Assembly: GCA_013399115.1 (NCBI GenBank)
Contig: VXAA01000971.1
Coordinates: 111,263-175,262 of the forward strand
Source of the DNA: Anseranas semipalmata
Lineage: Eukaryota; Chordata; Aves; Anseriformes; Anseranatidae
Length of the DNA: 64,000 nt
Reading direction: 5' to 3'
Shown here: piece by piece, positions 49,754 to 62,887 of the stretch
How positions within the stretch are numbered: the first letter of the stretch is position 1
Layout: every line of letters begins with the position of its first letter
Made by a program: the position numbers and the translations under genes
The notes under the pieces: model-generated
Database searches by the model: none
Seen by the model: the letters and a program-made list of their open reading frames with translations, nothing else
What the model was told of the DNA's origin: nothing

Positions 49754-51489
49754 AGATTACACTAAAACATTTCACAGTATAATGTTAAAAAAAGACGAGA
49801 AAGAATTGTATGAAAATGCAGAAAAAAGTCACAAAGAATATGGGATAAAGCTATAGCGATACACTGTGTCTTACATATATATAGTGTGTGTATATATATA
49901 TATATATAAGATAGAATAAATTCAAATGTAATCTCTTTTATTTGAAATAATGGAACACTAAACATTAGTTCAAAAACAGATATTAACTTCTAGAGTTTTT
50001 TTAATGTTTATTTTGAAAGACTCTTGCAATGTGGAACATATTTAGCTCTCTGACACAATCTGTGAGCAGGAAATTAACTAACACAAATTGTATGTCTCAC
50101 ATTTCTTCCATTTTCTCTAATTGTGTCATTATGTAAACGACACACTTGTTACACAAGTAAATCAGCACCACAAGTTGCAGGAGACTGAGAAAATCTTTGA
50201 TCTGAAGAATGCAATCAGCCTGGTATCTGTTTGTCAGGTAATCAAAAGATTTCCTAGGGTTAAAAAAAAAAAAAAATGAAAAGAAAAAGAAAGAGAGAGA
50301 GAGAGAACAGACAGACAAGCTGCCAGCTGTTGAAATAAATTACAAAACCATGACATTATCTCATTGTAAAGGAAGGTCAGAAGATAGGTAAGGATGAACA
50401 AGGTTGCATAAGGAGCTCTCTAATGAGTTTCAAATGTAAAAGAAATTGTACAAAAAGTGAGAGCTAGGATCAACACCCATGGCTATAAATAAGTAGTCTG
50501 AATTCTTAAAACCAGAAACAGGCAGAATTAGGCACAACTAGGTTATTCCTTCACACGAAGGACCAGAGAAAGAGACTTAAGAAGAGCTCCCCCTTTTCCA
50601 GCCTTCCCAAATCCTCCCTGCTTCCAGGGACATGGAGACACTTCACATTCAGGGAAAAGGGGAGAAAGAAAGGCAGGTGAGAGGGAGCCAGATGACCCCC
50701 TCGGGAAGCGGCAAGCTGGCGGACGTGTCTGCCTCTTACATCAGGTCCTCATGAACGGTGACAGTCACAGGACCTGACTGTTTCCGCATCCAGACACGTG
50801 CAGTCTGGCAAGTTGTGGCACATTTCTGGCACTGAGATTCAGTTTCTTCACTTTAAAAAACAGCTTAGATCTGGTCTTTCCATTTCCCAGGGGAACTCTT
50901 TCATCCTAAATACTAGGTAAAAGCAGGACCCACCAACACCTACAGCTGTTTCAAAGTCCCGCTTTTCAGGCTGCTCCTCAGTGTCAAATGCCTCTGTGTA
51001 GAAATCTGAACATCAACCCAGCCCTACTGTCACGCACTTCTGTGTACATACCAGAACCTAGCTACAGGCACTTGGGAAATTTTCAGGCCACGTAGAATCA
51101 GGCCTGGAGGGTTAGAAAAAGGTGGAAGTTAGGAGGTGGAGTTGTTGTCTTGACTCTACATACTGAGGTGTAGGATGTGCAGAGCTTAGGCACGCTGCAA
51201 GCTCAAGGAGTCAAAAATCACATTTGAAGAAAAAGAGGGTATTTCAGTTTGTAGGTGTGGTTGTCTACTGCAAGTCTGCATGGAGAATGATAGATGGCCT
51301 CTGTCCTGAGATGTAGATGAGAGGAGGTATCTCAAAGCTAAACTCAGTCTCTCCTCTTTGTACCCTGAATGTGCAAACATGTTGTATATGCACTGCTGAA
51401 GGATTCAAGGTCTAAAATGTTTAAGAGTTTCTGCAAAAAAGAGCTTGAGAACCTAAAGGCCTTCAACATGTATCAAGCCAACATGTATA
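49754..51489. other. Intergenic sequence without recognised gene
   Basis: Contains a (TA)n tract at about 49876-49909, a run of A at about 50259-50273 and a short (GA)n at about 50291-50306. No exon or interspersed repeat was identified. Confidence 0.6.
49876..49909. repeat. (TA)n microsatellite
   Basis: Alternating TA interrupted by a GTGTGTG block. Likely length-polymorphic. Confidence 0.9.
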
Positions 51490-52112
51490 CAAGCCTTCGC
51501 TTGTATCAGGAACAGTGTGGCCAGCAGGACTAGGGAGGTGATTGTCCCCCTGTACTCGGCTCTGGTGAGGCCGCACCCCGAGTCCTGTGTTCAGTTTTGG
51601 GCCCCTCACTACAAGAAGGACATGGAGGTGCTCGAGAGAGTCCAGAGAAGGGCAACGAAGCTGGTGAGGGGTCTGGAGAACAAGTCTTACGAGGTACGGC
51701 TGAGGGAGCTGGGGTTGTTCAGCCTGGAGAAGAGGAGGCTCAGGGGTGACCTTATCGCTCTCTACAGGTACCTTAAAGGAGGCTGTAGTGAGGTAGGGAT
51801 TGGTCTCTTCTCCCACGTGCCTGGTGACAGGACGAGGGGGAATGGGCTAAAGTTGCGTCAGGGGAGGTTTAGGTTGAATATTAGGAAAAACTTCTTTACC
51901 GAAAGGGTAGTTAGGCATTGGAATGGGCTGCCCAGGGAAGTGGTTGAGTCACCATCCCTGGAGGTCTTTAAAAGACGTTTAGATGTTGAGCTTAGAGATA
52001 TGGTTTAGTGTGGGCCTTGTTAGAGTTAGGTCAGAGGTTGGACTAGGTGATCTTGGAGGTCTCTTCCAACCTGAACGATTCTGTGATTCTGTGATTCTGT
52101 GATTCTGTGAAC
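51490..52112 (+). mobile_element. CR1 LINE 3' fragment with open ORF2 C-terminus
   Basis: The frame 51517-52008 is open and ends at a natural stop. It reads [80 protein letters not shown] and [19 protein letters not shown], all CR1 ORF2 blocks without disabling changes. The 3' UTR (gttggactaggtgatcttgg) ends in about four ATTCTGTG octamers at 52079-52110. The catalytic reverse transcriptase core is missing through 5' truncation. It is one of the best-preserved CR1 copies in this window. Confidence 0.95.
52079..52110 (+). repeat. (ATTCTGTG)4 CR1 terminal octamers
   Basis: Four near-perfect octamers form the CR1 3' tail, where CR1 ends in an octamer repeat instead of poly(A). Confidence 0.95.
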
Positions 52113-53348
52113 ATTAGCTCACGCCCTTCCTAGAAAAAGTATAGGTTTGTTCCCAGACAAGGAAGGAAAAGTACCTCTTTATGGGAACTAGGGAGCTATT
52201 TTCCAGCTTAAGCAGTCATCAGCTGGCAGATGTTTGTGGAAAAGCTTTCTTTTTCAACTGAGGCCAGGAAAGCAGTAAAGAGATACTGAGTGAGAACATA
52301 TGGCATGATTTCATACTTTATCTCCTTGTAGCCAAACTGCAAGAGACAGCTAGCCCAATAACAGGAAAGTGAAAAATGTCAGGGTGGAGCCTGCGACTGG
52401 ATGCAGTCAGAGTGGACCAAGACAGGGAGTCACAAACAGTAGGGGAGAGGTCAAGGGAGGTAGGAAGAAATAGTCACACCAGTTGCAAATGGTAAAAATA
52501 ACACCATAGCCTGTAATTTTGAGTGGCATTATTCTTCTGTGTCCACCCACTGTAAATGGTATATGCTGTTTTACCATTTCTTTAATCGACATCTTCCATC
52601 CCTTTGACTTCATCTGGGCCTGGTTTGACTAACATTCAACTTACCTCTGTGATTTGTAATAAAGAAAATCTCTTTTAGGAAAACATACACATACTTAAAA
52701 ATATTTAAAGAACATGAACAAGATTGCAAAATTGAGCCTTCTGAAATTAGGCAGTAGAAGAACAGAGGGCTCAGACACATTACAACACATTCTTTAAATA
52801 CAAGATGCATTATACTCTTTTCCCCAGCTTGCAGGGCACAGAATGGACAAAGCCATGGAGCAAATCAGGGCTGTACCGTACAGGAGGTTGTTCTTGGTGG
52901 GATTCCTTTCTCATTCACTGCAGAAGCTGGAAGCTGGAAAGGGATGAATCAGGAGGGGGAGAAAAAGAAAGAGAAGATTGATTATTTTTTTGAGGACATG
53001 AATGTTGCCTTTGAGAATCAGATTTCATCCTCAGCTCTTCCTCAAAGTTCCTGTGGAAAGACCAACAAATCACATAAATAAAATACACGTGGGTGATCAC
53101 AAAAGCTGTGTCCATCCTTTGATACCCAGATGTATTGTTAAATTATTGTTTGTAAATGATGCAGCAAAGAGACTTTGTATTTACTTGCCAAAGCTTAGCT
53201 GCATGTATTACTGAATGGACACCTGGTAGTCAATGTCTCTAATAAATATAACGATATTGTGGATACACAATAGTTTTGAGTACCTTAAGAAAGCTTTCCT
53301 GAGATTTCTTTTCCTTCTTCTTCTTCAGTAAAGTATGATCAGAGTTAA

Positions 53349-53374
53349 ATATATATATATATATATATATATAT
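53349..53374. repeat. (TA)13 microsatellite
   Basis: Uninterrupted AT alternation of 26 bases. Confidence 0.97.
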
Positions 53375-53684
53375 GGAAAAGTTTTCATAAGTTTCATCTA
53401 GATAAAAATTGGGAGAACTGCTGGACAGTCTTTATTCCCTTCCATCCTGCACTTCTGTGGTATAGGAAAGTATTAGGAGGTATAGGAAGTAATTCCCCAA
53501 GCCCACAGTGCAAACATAGCTTTGAAAAGCAATGTTTGAGACCCTGCCTTTAAACTCTGAGAGAGTCCCAAGGTCCAAGCAATAGATTCAGGAGACTCAA
53601 GCATTAGCTATGTTTTGAAAAGCTCTCTGGGGCCTGTGGGAGTAAAATAACTCCAGTTTTACTCCAGCAAATAAATCCAGTTCT

Positions 53685-53719
53685 GTTTTGTTTTGTTTTG
53701 TTTTGTTTTGTTTTGTTTT
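53685..53719 (+). repeat. (GTTTT)7 pentanucleotide repeat
   Basis: Seven uninterrupted GTTTT units. Confidence 0.97.
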
Positions 53720-55561
53720 ATAAGAATGTATTAAACCGTTGAATAGTAAGTTGCAAAAGTCTAAAATACTTCAGAGGGAATCATAAGTCCCTCAGGCTAA
53801 TGGCATGCCAAACTATAATGTCCAAGCTCTCCACTAATGTTAAGTTTTAGTCTTATTCTGCTATGCCCGTAAATACAAGTGTAAGCAAAGTCAATGGCTT
53901 TTGAATGCAAGGAAGTCAAAAGGTGAGCAAACAATTTACATGTGGCAAAAAATAACTGTGCTAACTTTAAAATCACCCATTTTTTCAACCAAAATAGACA
54001 CACATTAATTATTTGTCCTGAAGGGATGAGTTCAGACCAAGTGAAAAAGCTGTAATTACATTAATTACTTCTTAACAACATACTGAGTTTTGTTACAAGT
54101 TTGGCATTTGTTTCACTATGTATATTTAGCTCTCCCACACAATCTTGGAGGAATCACACTTACAGTGTTTAAATGACATGAGAAATGCAGAAGTTTGAGG
54201 ATACAATACTATCAACATCTGCATTAAAAAAAAAAAATCAATTAAATATGCCTCAGCTCACATTATTTTATAGTCATTCACAAATAATTTGTGGTCTCTG
54301 ATCACATGAGTTAAAGCTACACTCAACTCACATAGAAAGGTTGAATGGCAGCCACTATACGGCCACAAACATCCATGATTCAGTGACATATTTTGATTTG
54401 TGTTGAAAAACTGAAATATGTGCTCAATTTCACATTAGATATAGAGCAAGGAACCAAAGGCTCCCTCCTCATGAGCTAATCTGAACTGCCAGGGGCTCCA
54501 GAGAGCTGAAGAAGGACCCTGCAAGGCTGCCAAATTTGGGGCTACAAGGTCCTATTCTGCACCACACCAAAACACCAAGACCTGGCATCTCCACTCAGAT
54601 CTCCACCCGTTCACCAGGCAGGTCTCTCCGTTTGTTTTTCCCCCGTTCAGGATGTTGGGTCCCACAGTGTGCCCACTCCTCTTTTCCCCGATGGAGCAGA
54701 GGAAAGGATGAGCTGTGTGAAGATGCAGGAGAGTTTTCTTTCTGCCATTCCTAAGCAAGAAGTCTTGGGAAGAGGGGAAGCAGAAGGACTACTGCTCACA
54801 GGAGAGCTGCACTGGGACTGGGCTCTTCGCCGCTCTTTCCCATCTCCATGAGGGAGGAGAAGAGCCCTGCATGCTTTTGCTGGGTTTCCTGACTGGTTGC
54901 TCTACACTGGAAGGTGGAGAAATGGGGCCAGCATCCACTCAGAGGGATTCCTCCCCCTGTTGAGCTCACCTGCAAGAGGCCTGCACATACCTCATCATGT
55001 AAGAGTGGCCTGAGCCTCAGGTGAAGGCTCCATGACCCCCAGGGAGAGCTGCCTGGATTTGCATCCTCTTTGCTGAAATATATGTTACAAACATAATAAA
55101 TGAGAGGAAGATGAAAAAATGTAAATGCTGAAACAGGACCAATTCCCTGGAGAGACCTAGGATGAAGGATAATTTCTGTAAATTATGTTTTGCCTGTACA
55201 AACAAGCTGTAACATGCTCAGACCTCCTCAAAGTATTGCATCATATCAAATTGTTTTTAAGAATAACATGACTAAAGCCCCGTGATCTCCTTTCAAAAGT
55301 CATTGTAGAATTAGGATTTAATTAGCTTTCTTAATCAGAAAGAAATAAAATGAATGCAAATGTTAAATATTAAAAGCACTATATCTAAATTACAAAGTTG
55401 GTGACTGATATATATGCAAAGTCTCAGGCTGCTTCTGGATAACCAGTGTGTCCCTGTCCACTGGGTAGACAGATGATTAGAAACTTGAATTACTGACTTA
55501 ACCATGGGGGTGGGTGTTACGTCTGGGTAATCAACATTCTGCTTTTATAATTAAAGTTAAA

Positions 55562-55608
55562 AACAAAACAAAACAACAACAACAACAAAAAAAAAAACCA
55601 AAAAAACA
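55562..55608 (+). repeat. A-rich (AAC)n/(AAAAC)n low-complexity tract
   Basis: Mixed aaaac and aac units grading into a run of about 12 A. Confidence 0.9.
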
Positions 55609-55888
55609 AACAGCAACATCCAGGCACAGGCAATAATACTGAAATGTGATCCCAGAAGCTGTAAAGCATTTCTGTCATGCCTCTAGCAGTCATGTTTCAG
55701 CAGCTGGTTTCTGTCTCCTGAAGCCCTCTTCCAGGGCTGTGAGCTGGATGCTACTGTGACTTATCATTACTGCACGTTTTGCTCCTTGTCTCTAGTGACC
55801 TGACAGTGCCGACAGACTTCACTCCTGCTTGCTTGTGCTGTGTGGGAGATGCTGCTGGCCTGAGGCTGGAAGCTCCTGGTACCCTCAC

Positions 55889-57133
55889 CAGGGCAATGTT
55901 TCTCTGTTGTGGTTCCCAGTGCACAGCCAAGCATGAAAGCCATGGCAACAGCCATTAGGCAGTAAAATAAACAAGCAGAAAATAACATCTGCAAGATGGA
56001 GTGAAAAAGGGCAGAGCAGGGTTCAGCGGCCTCGTCCTCTCCGCATAGCACAGGCACTTGGGTCATATGAAGAGCTAACTCGCCTCTTACAACACAACTT
56101 TGTTTAGAGACTGGACCATGTCCTCCGGTAGGAAAGCCAAGACTCATTAAGGGCTTTTTTCCAGGGGCAACTGGCATCTCCAGGAAGAGTTTAAAGCAGA
56201 TTAGGACTTTGGACATGACTACAAAGATACACAACAAACATCGAGTGCAGTGTTTAATTCTTTTGATCTTCCAACCCTTAAAAGCTTGAATGGGCTGTAT
56301 AAATTTGGCGCTGGAGATATAGCTGAGGAAATGATAATTGCACAATAATTAAACTCTTAGATGGCATTTTGTATCTGTAGCTCTCCAGACTTTTTTTCCA
56401 AGGTAAATAAAGAGCACAAAGCTGCAGGACATGATGCAGCCTTGCAGGAAGACCCACTGCTGCCACACGCAACAAATCCCATTCATAGCTGTACCTAGCT
56501 CCAGGTTAAAAGTCATTTCTTTTCCTCTCCGTTACTCCTGCTGAGAAGCTCTTTCAAGACCTCACTGCTGTGTAGTGATTAGCAACCAACTTAATTTTGG
56601 TTTTGCATTTTCATCCCATTCTGCTTCATTAGCTGAAATATTTACATGCACAAGTTCTCCAGCCCCCATGTGTCCTCGCAGCACTTCACAGCCCTCCCTG
56701 TAGGAAACTACCCTCTTCCACACATCTTACATTCTCCCATGCATTCCACGTTTCTTAAATAACACCGTGTCTGTGTGATTAAATAAACAAATAAATAAAA
56801 TTTGCTTATATATTCTTTCCTAAGAAGGAGCAGTCAGTCATGCAGTTCTGCTGCTCTTAAGTGAAGATGTGAATTTATGACCTTTTTCTACACTGTGTCC
56901 TCAGGCATTTACTGGTTTAAACTCAGCAGGTAAGCTAACAGCTGTGGTCAAAGGCAGGGAATCTGCTTCTCCCCTGAGCTGATAGCTCCTCTCTACTACA
57001 GGAGAGAGGTCCTCATCTCCAGCATCCACAGTCTGGCCAGGATACAATGACGAGAGCTGAGAAACCACTGTTGTTTGCTGATTGTCTCCTCTGGAGAGCT
57101 CTCTAGTTGGCTGGGAATCAGCCATGATAAGTC
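55889..57133 (-). CDS. Possible unrecognised minus-strand gene (speculative exon set)
   Basis: Three segments look exon-like. The first is 57133-56901: a pyrimidine-rich acceptor (CTTTTCCTTTTGACTAG), then a 74-codon frame starting MADSQPTRELSRGDNQQ at 57125. It is rich in S, T, Q, E and D and unlike nearby chance frames. A weak donor CCA|GTAAAT lies at 56913. The second is 56218-56091, with acceptor TATCTTTGTAG and donor GTAAGA. The third is 55988-55889 (100 nt), with acceptor CATCTTGCAG and donor CCTG|GTGAGG. It encodes a hydrophobic membrane-type segment, LFSACLFYCLMAVAMAFMLG. Segments two and three share one open frame across 55767-56345. No homologous family is recognised and no gene is expected here in the IL1R2-IL1R1 order I know from mammals. 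The joins are untested and the whole could be chance. Confidence 0.2.
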
Positions 57134-60100
57134 CTAGTCAAAAGGAAAAGAGCAGTAGCAACATATTGAGGGTACATGTAATGATACTCTTTAATTACTT
57201 AGTTCAGCTGCATCCCAAACACGAAAGCCACAAAGTTGTTGAGAGTCTTTATTTTTGCAAGTAAACTAACATGGTATCAACTGTTTCCAGTCATAGTCTG
57301 GCCTCCCTAACACTTATGACAAAGCATATTTAGGATCCAAAGCAAGCAAACAGGATGATTCCTTTAGCCCACAACTAAGCAGATGGATGAATCCTCTATA
57401 ACGAAGGCAGAACAGGACCTCTAAAGCTGTCAGTGAATAGCACCATTCAAGCCCCACAAGACAGAAAAGCTGGGAAAGAAATCCGCAAAGAAATCACAGC
57501 CCACCAAGACTTGTTTGTATGACGTGCATCAGACTTAAGTACATATAAGCGAAATTCCTGCAGCACTATTCATTAGATGTCAAAACAGTAAAAACAGTGA
57601 GAAAGAGAGGACAGAAAGAGAGGACTTGTACTTTTTGTCCGGACTGAGAGAATGACTTTGTTAGCACATTGCAAAGGAGTTAATTGTTTACACCTGAAGC
57701 TGTAGTCAGGTTCTGAGACAATTCAGACTGGTGCAAAAAACTAACACTGGGAGGACGGACACACTATTAAATGAGCCAAAGCGCACTTTGCAGTTAAGGA
57801 TTCAGTAATGGGTGAATTTCCTAAATTCTAACAAGTGAGTTTGGGTCTCCGTGAGGTTTTGAAAGCTTCCCCACTATTATTAGGTGTCTGGCTCTCCCTT
57901 GAGGAACTTCAGGAAGACAACAATGTGTCCTTCCTGAAAACTGACTCATGCTATATTTGGTCTACCTTACTGAACGCTTTGGCATCATGTATACCAGCTA
58001 ATGAATGCATAGAGTGCTACAGAGTATGAGTTCCAGTGTGATGAGTACATGAAAACAGACTAATAAGCGATGCAAATCTATATGGTTTTCTTATCTGCTG
58101 TTGCCTGTGTTGCTACTCACTGGCAGCAGATGAGTTTTATGGTATATCATTCGCACACAGCAGGCATTTTTTCTGGTCTGCTGTTGTTGCCTTGCAGTGC
58201 CTGCTAGGAGCACGCAGGCACTGGCTCGGGCAGGAGTGGAAGAGCTGGCAGCCCCGCTGCTGCATGCATCCACCAGGCCCCTGGCCTGCCCGCGGTCACA
58301 CAGCAGACTTCCTCCTGGTCCCAGGGAGGCTCAGCTTCAGCCCCACACACACTGCAGCTCTTTCTTTTCTTCCTGTAATACCTGTGGCACTTCTCCGGGC
58401 CATGGACCGCTGGCTGTGAGCCACAACCTTTTTCCAAGACATTGCGCAGACATTTTCAGCCTGCTTTTTATGTTGGGTTCCACAATGCCTATCTTTGTGC
58501 CTGCCATCCAACCTTTAGCAGTATTTTCCTTTGGTGTGAGCCTGGGTCCTTGCTTTACACAGGGAGATGCCAACATTAGAGTCATTTCCTAAGAAAGCAG
58601 CAGCCTCAAATGCATGAAAGAGTGTCTCTGGGCTTAAATCTGTTTCTTTCTACAACCTTTGTGATAACCTGAAAGCATGTGGTCCACGATCAATCTTTCC
58701 CCTAACACAGGGTGGATTTATCTACTTTTATTTTAAAGTGAGTTGCTTAGCACTGGTGGAAACTGTAACTGGTGGAAAAAAAGACACCTCTAGAGGGCAA
58801 TTCATCTCATTTATTTCAGACACCAGAAGTAACTCTTTCTCCACCAAGTGGAGAGGAAACATCAATGACTAGCTTGGACCGGCTGTATTCCTTTCTGATG
58901 GTCACAGGCTGGATGAGAAGCACCCCACCACAGGTTATCTTTAGCAGCTCCAAGTTACAAGCGGACAGGGAGTTCTCAGCTCCAAAACCCATTTCTGTAT
59001 TTGTTTTGCTCTCCTGGTTTCTTGTTTTGCAAATTTGAGTTGGAATAATCATCAGACATTTTCATCAGCTATTATCATATTTCAAGCATTATTGCTAGCA
59101 ATGGTATTTCACATGTTTCTGGTCCTTCCCCGTGCACACCTTCCTTCCCCAGCTACTAAAATCAAAAATTGTAACCTTCTTACCTTGATCTTCCAAGATC
59201 AGCTCTGTGCACAGATCCAATTCTTATTTCCACTTGCTCCCACATTTATTCAAGGGTTTTGCCTGAGAACCAGCAGATCTAGTTGTTTGGTGCTCCCTAA
59301 ATTATGTTTACTTTATTTTAGTTACTACTTTGATCATTCAGTAGTTATGCTGTCTACTTAGATGGACAGCTGACATCAAGATCACATATGCTAAGTAAGA
59401 CAAGAAAATAATTGTTACTTGAACTCACTTTGCCTGAAAAGAACTACCGCAGAAGTTGCTGCTGCCCTGGAAGCTAACTCATGCCAAGGCCAGGGGACAC
59501 CAGCCTTCCCCCCTGTAGAGGATCCTTTGAAATTGTTGCAGACAGATGAGCACTACTGACAAATGCTGCAGACCCACACAGCCCCATGAATGAGGTGGCC
59601 TTGTCCTCCTTACATCATTAATTTTTCTGAAGAGAAACGTTCTGGTGCAGAGCCCCAAGCCCTTGATGTAAAGTGGCCTTCTCTGATACTGTGCTTCTTT
59701 TCAGGTCTGACTATAAGCTGGTACAACTAAGTCCTCAGCCTCAGTTTGCCTTGAGACTCAGGACATTTTCTCCTCAAAATATGTTGAGACTAATGACAGA
59801 ACTTCCTGGGACAGATCTACCCAAAGGACTATAAGCACGAAGACAACTAGAACTTTAATTTTTACTGGGGAAAAAAAAAAAAAAAAGAGAGAGAGACAAA
59901 AATTTTACCATTGGGAATCTGAATAAGACAGATCTCCTTGCCTGAGGAGTACGTGCTAAATTCACATCCCCCCAATAACAGTCTGTGTTAGCCTACATTT
60001 TCAGCCTCAGAAGTCAGTGGAGGGACCCAATACTTCAAAAGCTGCTAGCTGGAGAGAGAACGATCACCCCAAACCCCTCCCAAACCCTTGGGGACTGGGG

Positions 60101-62077
60101 AGCAGGGACAGCAGTGACTGTGGCAGCAGTCAGGAAAGGAACCTGGTCCATCAGGATTCATTTGCCTTTTGGTGTGAAAAGGCACCGCCGCAGGGCGAGA
60201 GCAGAGGCGGCTGAAGGACAGAGCCCACCCCAGAGCCCCCGCAGATCCACAGAGCAGGGGCCACCGCTGCCAGGGGATGAGCCCCTCTGCTCTGCAGGAG
60301 AATGCTGGAAAAATGGCACCCCCAAGCAGCCTTCCGTCCCACTCAGCTCACACACCAGCACTTTGATTTGTTTTGTTTTGGTTTGTTTTCATTTTTCATG
60401 TAATATTTTCCAGAACAGTATAGATTGTATTTCACTTGTTTATAACAAAATCAATGCAAAACATTTACATTGTGTAATTCACTTGAACAAATCTACCTGT
60501 AAAATATTTATATTGTGTAGTTTACTTCAACAAGTCTAGCTACCATGAAAGCCTTCAGAATATTACTGTACCAGTAGTCAGAGAAGCAAATATCACTTAC
60601 TTCATAAAAGATTAACCTTTGTTTCTTTACACTCCCCTTGTATTCAAGACACCACTGAGTATGGAAGAGCAGCTCTCTGCCTGCCCAATTTTTATCTCAC
60701 ATTCACATTTCCTTCTCCTTCTCTAGTTTGGAGGAGGATCTGAGGTAACTTAACTTTCTTTTGGCACCAATACTCCACATACCAAAAGTTCTACTTCTTT
60801 TCCACTACTTAGTGAAATCCAACCCTGCTCCTACAGCTAGATGTGTTATCATGCTACTCTTGGAGGATACGGATGGATGGGAAGAGCAAACCACATTTTG
60901 AAAAGTTATATTTATTGGCAAACCTAATTTGTTCTCTAGTTATAGAATAGCAATTGCTGAAAAAAGAGCATTTCTGAGGTACCTAAAACTTTCTCTTTTC
61001 TCATGTTCCTTCCAGCAGCATTCACTATTTTTCTTCCTTCAAAGAACAGATATCCAAGTGGGATGACTTTTTTCAACACACTCAGACACCTTTTTTGCAT
61101 CTGCCCATAAAATCTATGTATTCTTTCTCATCATCTTTAACATCCTGCACTTGGAAACAACAATTCCTGTGGTCTTGTCTGGTTTTCATTGACTCAAACT
61201 GTGTCAGAAATTCAAATCCTATATCTTTTCAGCAAACATTTAGAATATATAAAGAGAGATTTTGTCTTAAATTTCATGAGTTGTGAAGATTCTTGCTAAT
61301 AGATTGAAGGGTTTCTTAATTCAAGTCACATCCTAGTCTTTAAAATTCTTTAAATTTTTCTTGGGCTGAATTCAGAACCAGCTGTAAGTGGCAGTGGAAA
61401 GGAGTTTGATTATGGCCTCTGCCACAAGGCTGTGAGTAGTTCCTTTCTCTAGTTTGTGGGACTGCACACAGTTCTAACATTCTTGCTTTACAGATTTGTT
61501 TCTTTAGAGACAATGTTTTCCCTGATTATTTTTTTCCTGAAGTTTGAAAATAGTCTGGGCTGATTTTCCTAAGAAAAAGCTTTTTCTTCAGTGTCTGTGA
61601 GAGGTGTCAGTTATGGATCTGTAACAATCTGAACCTTAAAGCTGGATCTTTTCCCCTCCTATACAGATAAAATAATACACATTACATATGATGGAACCAT
61701 TCCTCTATTATCGTAAGTGTTACCGCTTGGAAGAGGGAGTAACCAAGGCATTCTACTCCTTTGGATCCTCAAGTATAGCACGGTTACTGATTATTTATTG
61801 CTCCCTTCTGATTTATGTCATGACTTGAATTCAGTTAGACTGAACTAAATTGGCAGCATTTTGCATCGTGAGTAATCATGCATACTTCAATTCAGAGGAC
61901 ACATGGTTCCCAAATCTACACCAGTCTGAGACTGGTGCAGACTCATGGTTTACAGGAATCTATTCCAGACTTTTATACTCATATCAGAGAGGAGGAACAG
62001 GCCAGCAATAAAAACACAGAAGGGCAAGACTGTACCTTATTATTGGTAATCTGTTGAATCACTTCCAGGAATAAAAC
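57134..62077. other. Intergenic region between the candidate locus and IL1R2
   Basis: Mostly unique sequence. GC-rich patches lie at about 58195-58440 and 60060-60340 and lack strong CpG density or a recognised exon. An A run followed by (GA)n lies at about 59871-59896. A 43-bp duplication lies at 60458-60543. Confidence 0.55.
60458..60543 (+). repeat. 43-bp imperfect tandem duplication
   Basis: The units at 60458-60500 and 60501-60543 share AAAA(C/T)ATTTA(C/T)ATTGTGTA and CAA(A/G)TCTA. They differ mostly by transitions, so the duplication is not recent. Confidence 0.9.
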
Positions 62078-62083
62078 TTTATT
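62078..62083 (-). terminator. Candidate IL1R2 poly(A) signal
   Basis: TTTATT on the plus strand gives AATAAA on the minus strand, about 805 bases past the IL1R2 stop codon. A second candidate lies at 61794-61799. The choice between them, or an earlier variant signal, cannot be made from sequence alone. Confidence 0.35.
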
Positions 62084-62887
62084 AGTATTAGTCAAATGAC
62101 TTTCAAAACACTAAAACGTCCTCCAAATTCTTTTCTTGGCAAAGATAACAACATGTTACAGCTGCCTGTGAATCTCTAGCAATGAGATGTTGGTAGATAG
62201 AACCAAATTCTCCAGTGTACAACTATATATTACACTGAGGTAGTTATCTCTGGCAGAGGGATATTCTGAGAACACACATTTAAGCAAAGAGTAATCCAAA
62301 TGGTAAAAAAAGAAAAAAAAAAAAGTAGATTTTTTGTGGAAAAGTTCATAGATGTAAGTTGCCATGACAACTGTATTTGGCTCTGGAAAAGGGAAAAAAA
62401 AATGGCTGTCTTTTAGACTGAAGTAAAATTAAATGAGTTTGGGTGCATAAGGAAACTTCCTTTCACTCTGGTGTAGAATAGCCCTTTTGGAGCAAGCTTT
62501 CTTAGTTTCTGTTTTTAGGTTCTAGTTTTTTTCCCCTTTTTTCAACAGATAAGACTATCGGAATTAGAAAGGGCAATACTACCTCCTTTTCCTTACCCTT
62601 CTCATAACCAGGGCACGTACCTGGGACACTGTGTTTCAAAATGCTACAGATCTCAGCCTAGCTGCAAAATAATAGAAGTAGGTTTCCTGCATCTAGGCAG
62701 CATTTTATACAAATTTGTATTTCTAATTTAATCAGATCATGGAAGACATGGAGAAGAGGAAAAAAGCTGATATACATCCATCCACTGGGAAAGCAGTATG
62801 TCTGGTTTGAAACATCTCTCTGTGTCTCATGTGAAAGTCAGACAGGATGAATTTTTCCCTGTTGGCAGCTGAAGAATAAAGCAGATC
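62084..62887 (-). other. IL1R2: Probable IL1R2 3' untranslated region
   Basis: This is the sequence between the IL1R2 stop codon and the first AATAAA downstream. It is AT-rich with T/A runs near 62306-62325 and no competing exon. The extent is inferred from the poly(A) signal only. Confidence 0.4.

Larger units (their letters stand above)
52113..55888. other. Intergenic sequence without recognised gene
   Basis: Holds the (TA)n and (TTTTG)n microsatellites listed separately and an A/C-rich (AAC)n patch at about 55562-55608. The 54480-54990 section is more GC-rich than its surroundings but shows no exon I recognise. Confidence 0.6.

Noticed and set aside
60017..60340. GC-rich patch and long frame considered as a promoter or exon
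   Set aside because: CpG density is moderate, there are no flanking splice signals, and it does not match IL1R2 or IL1R1.
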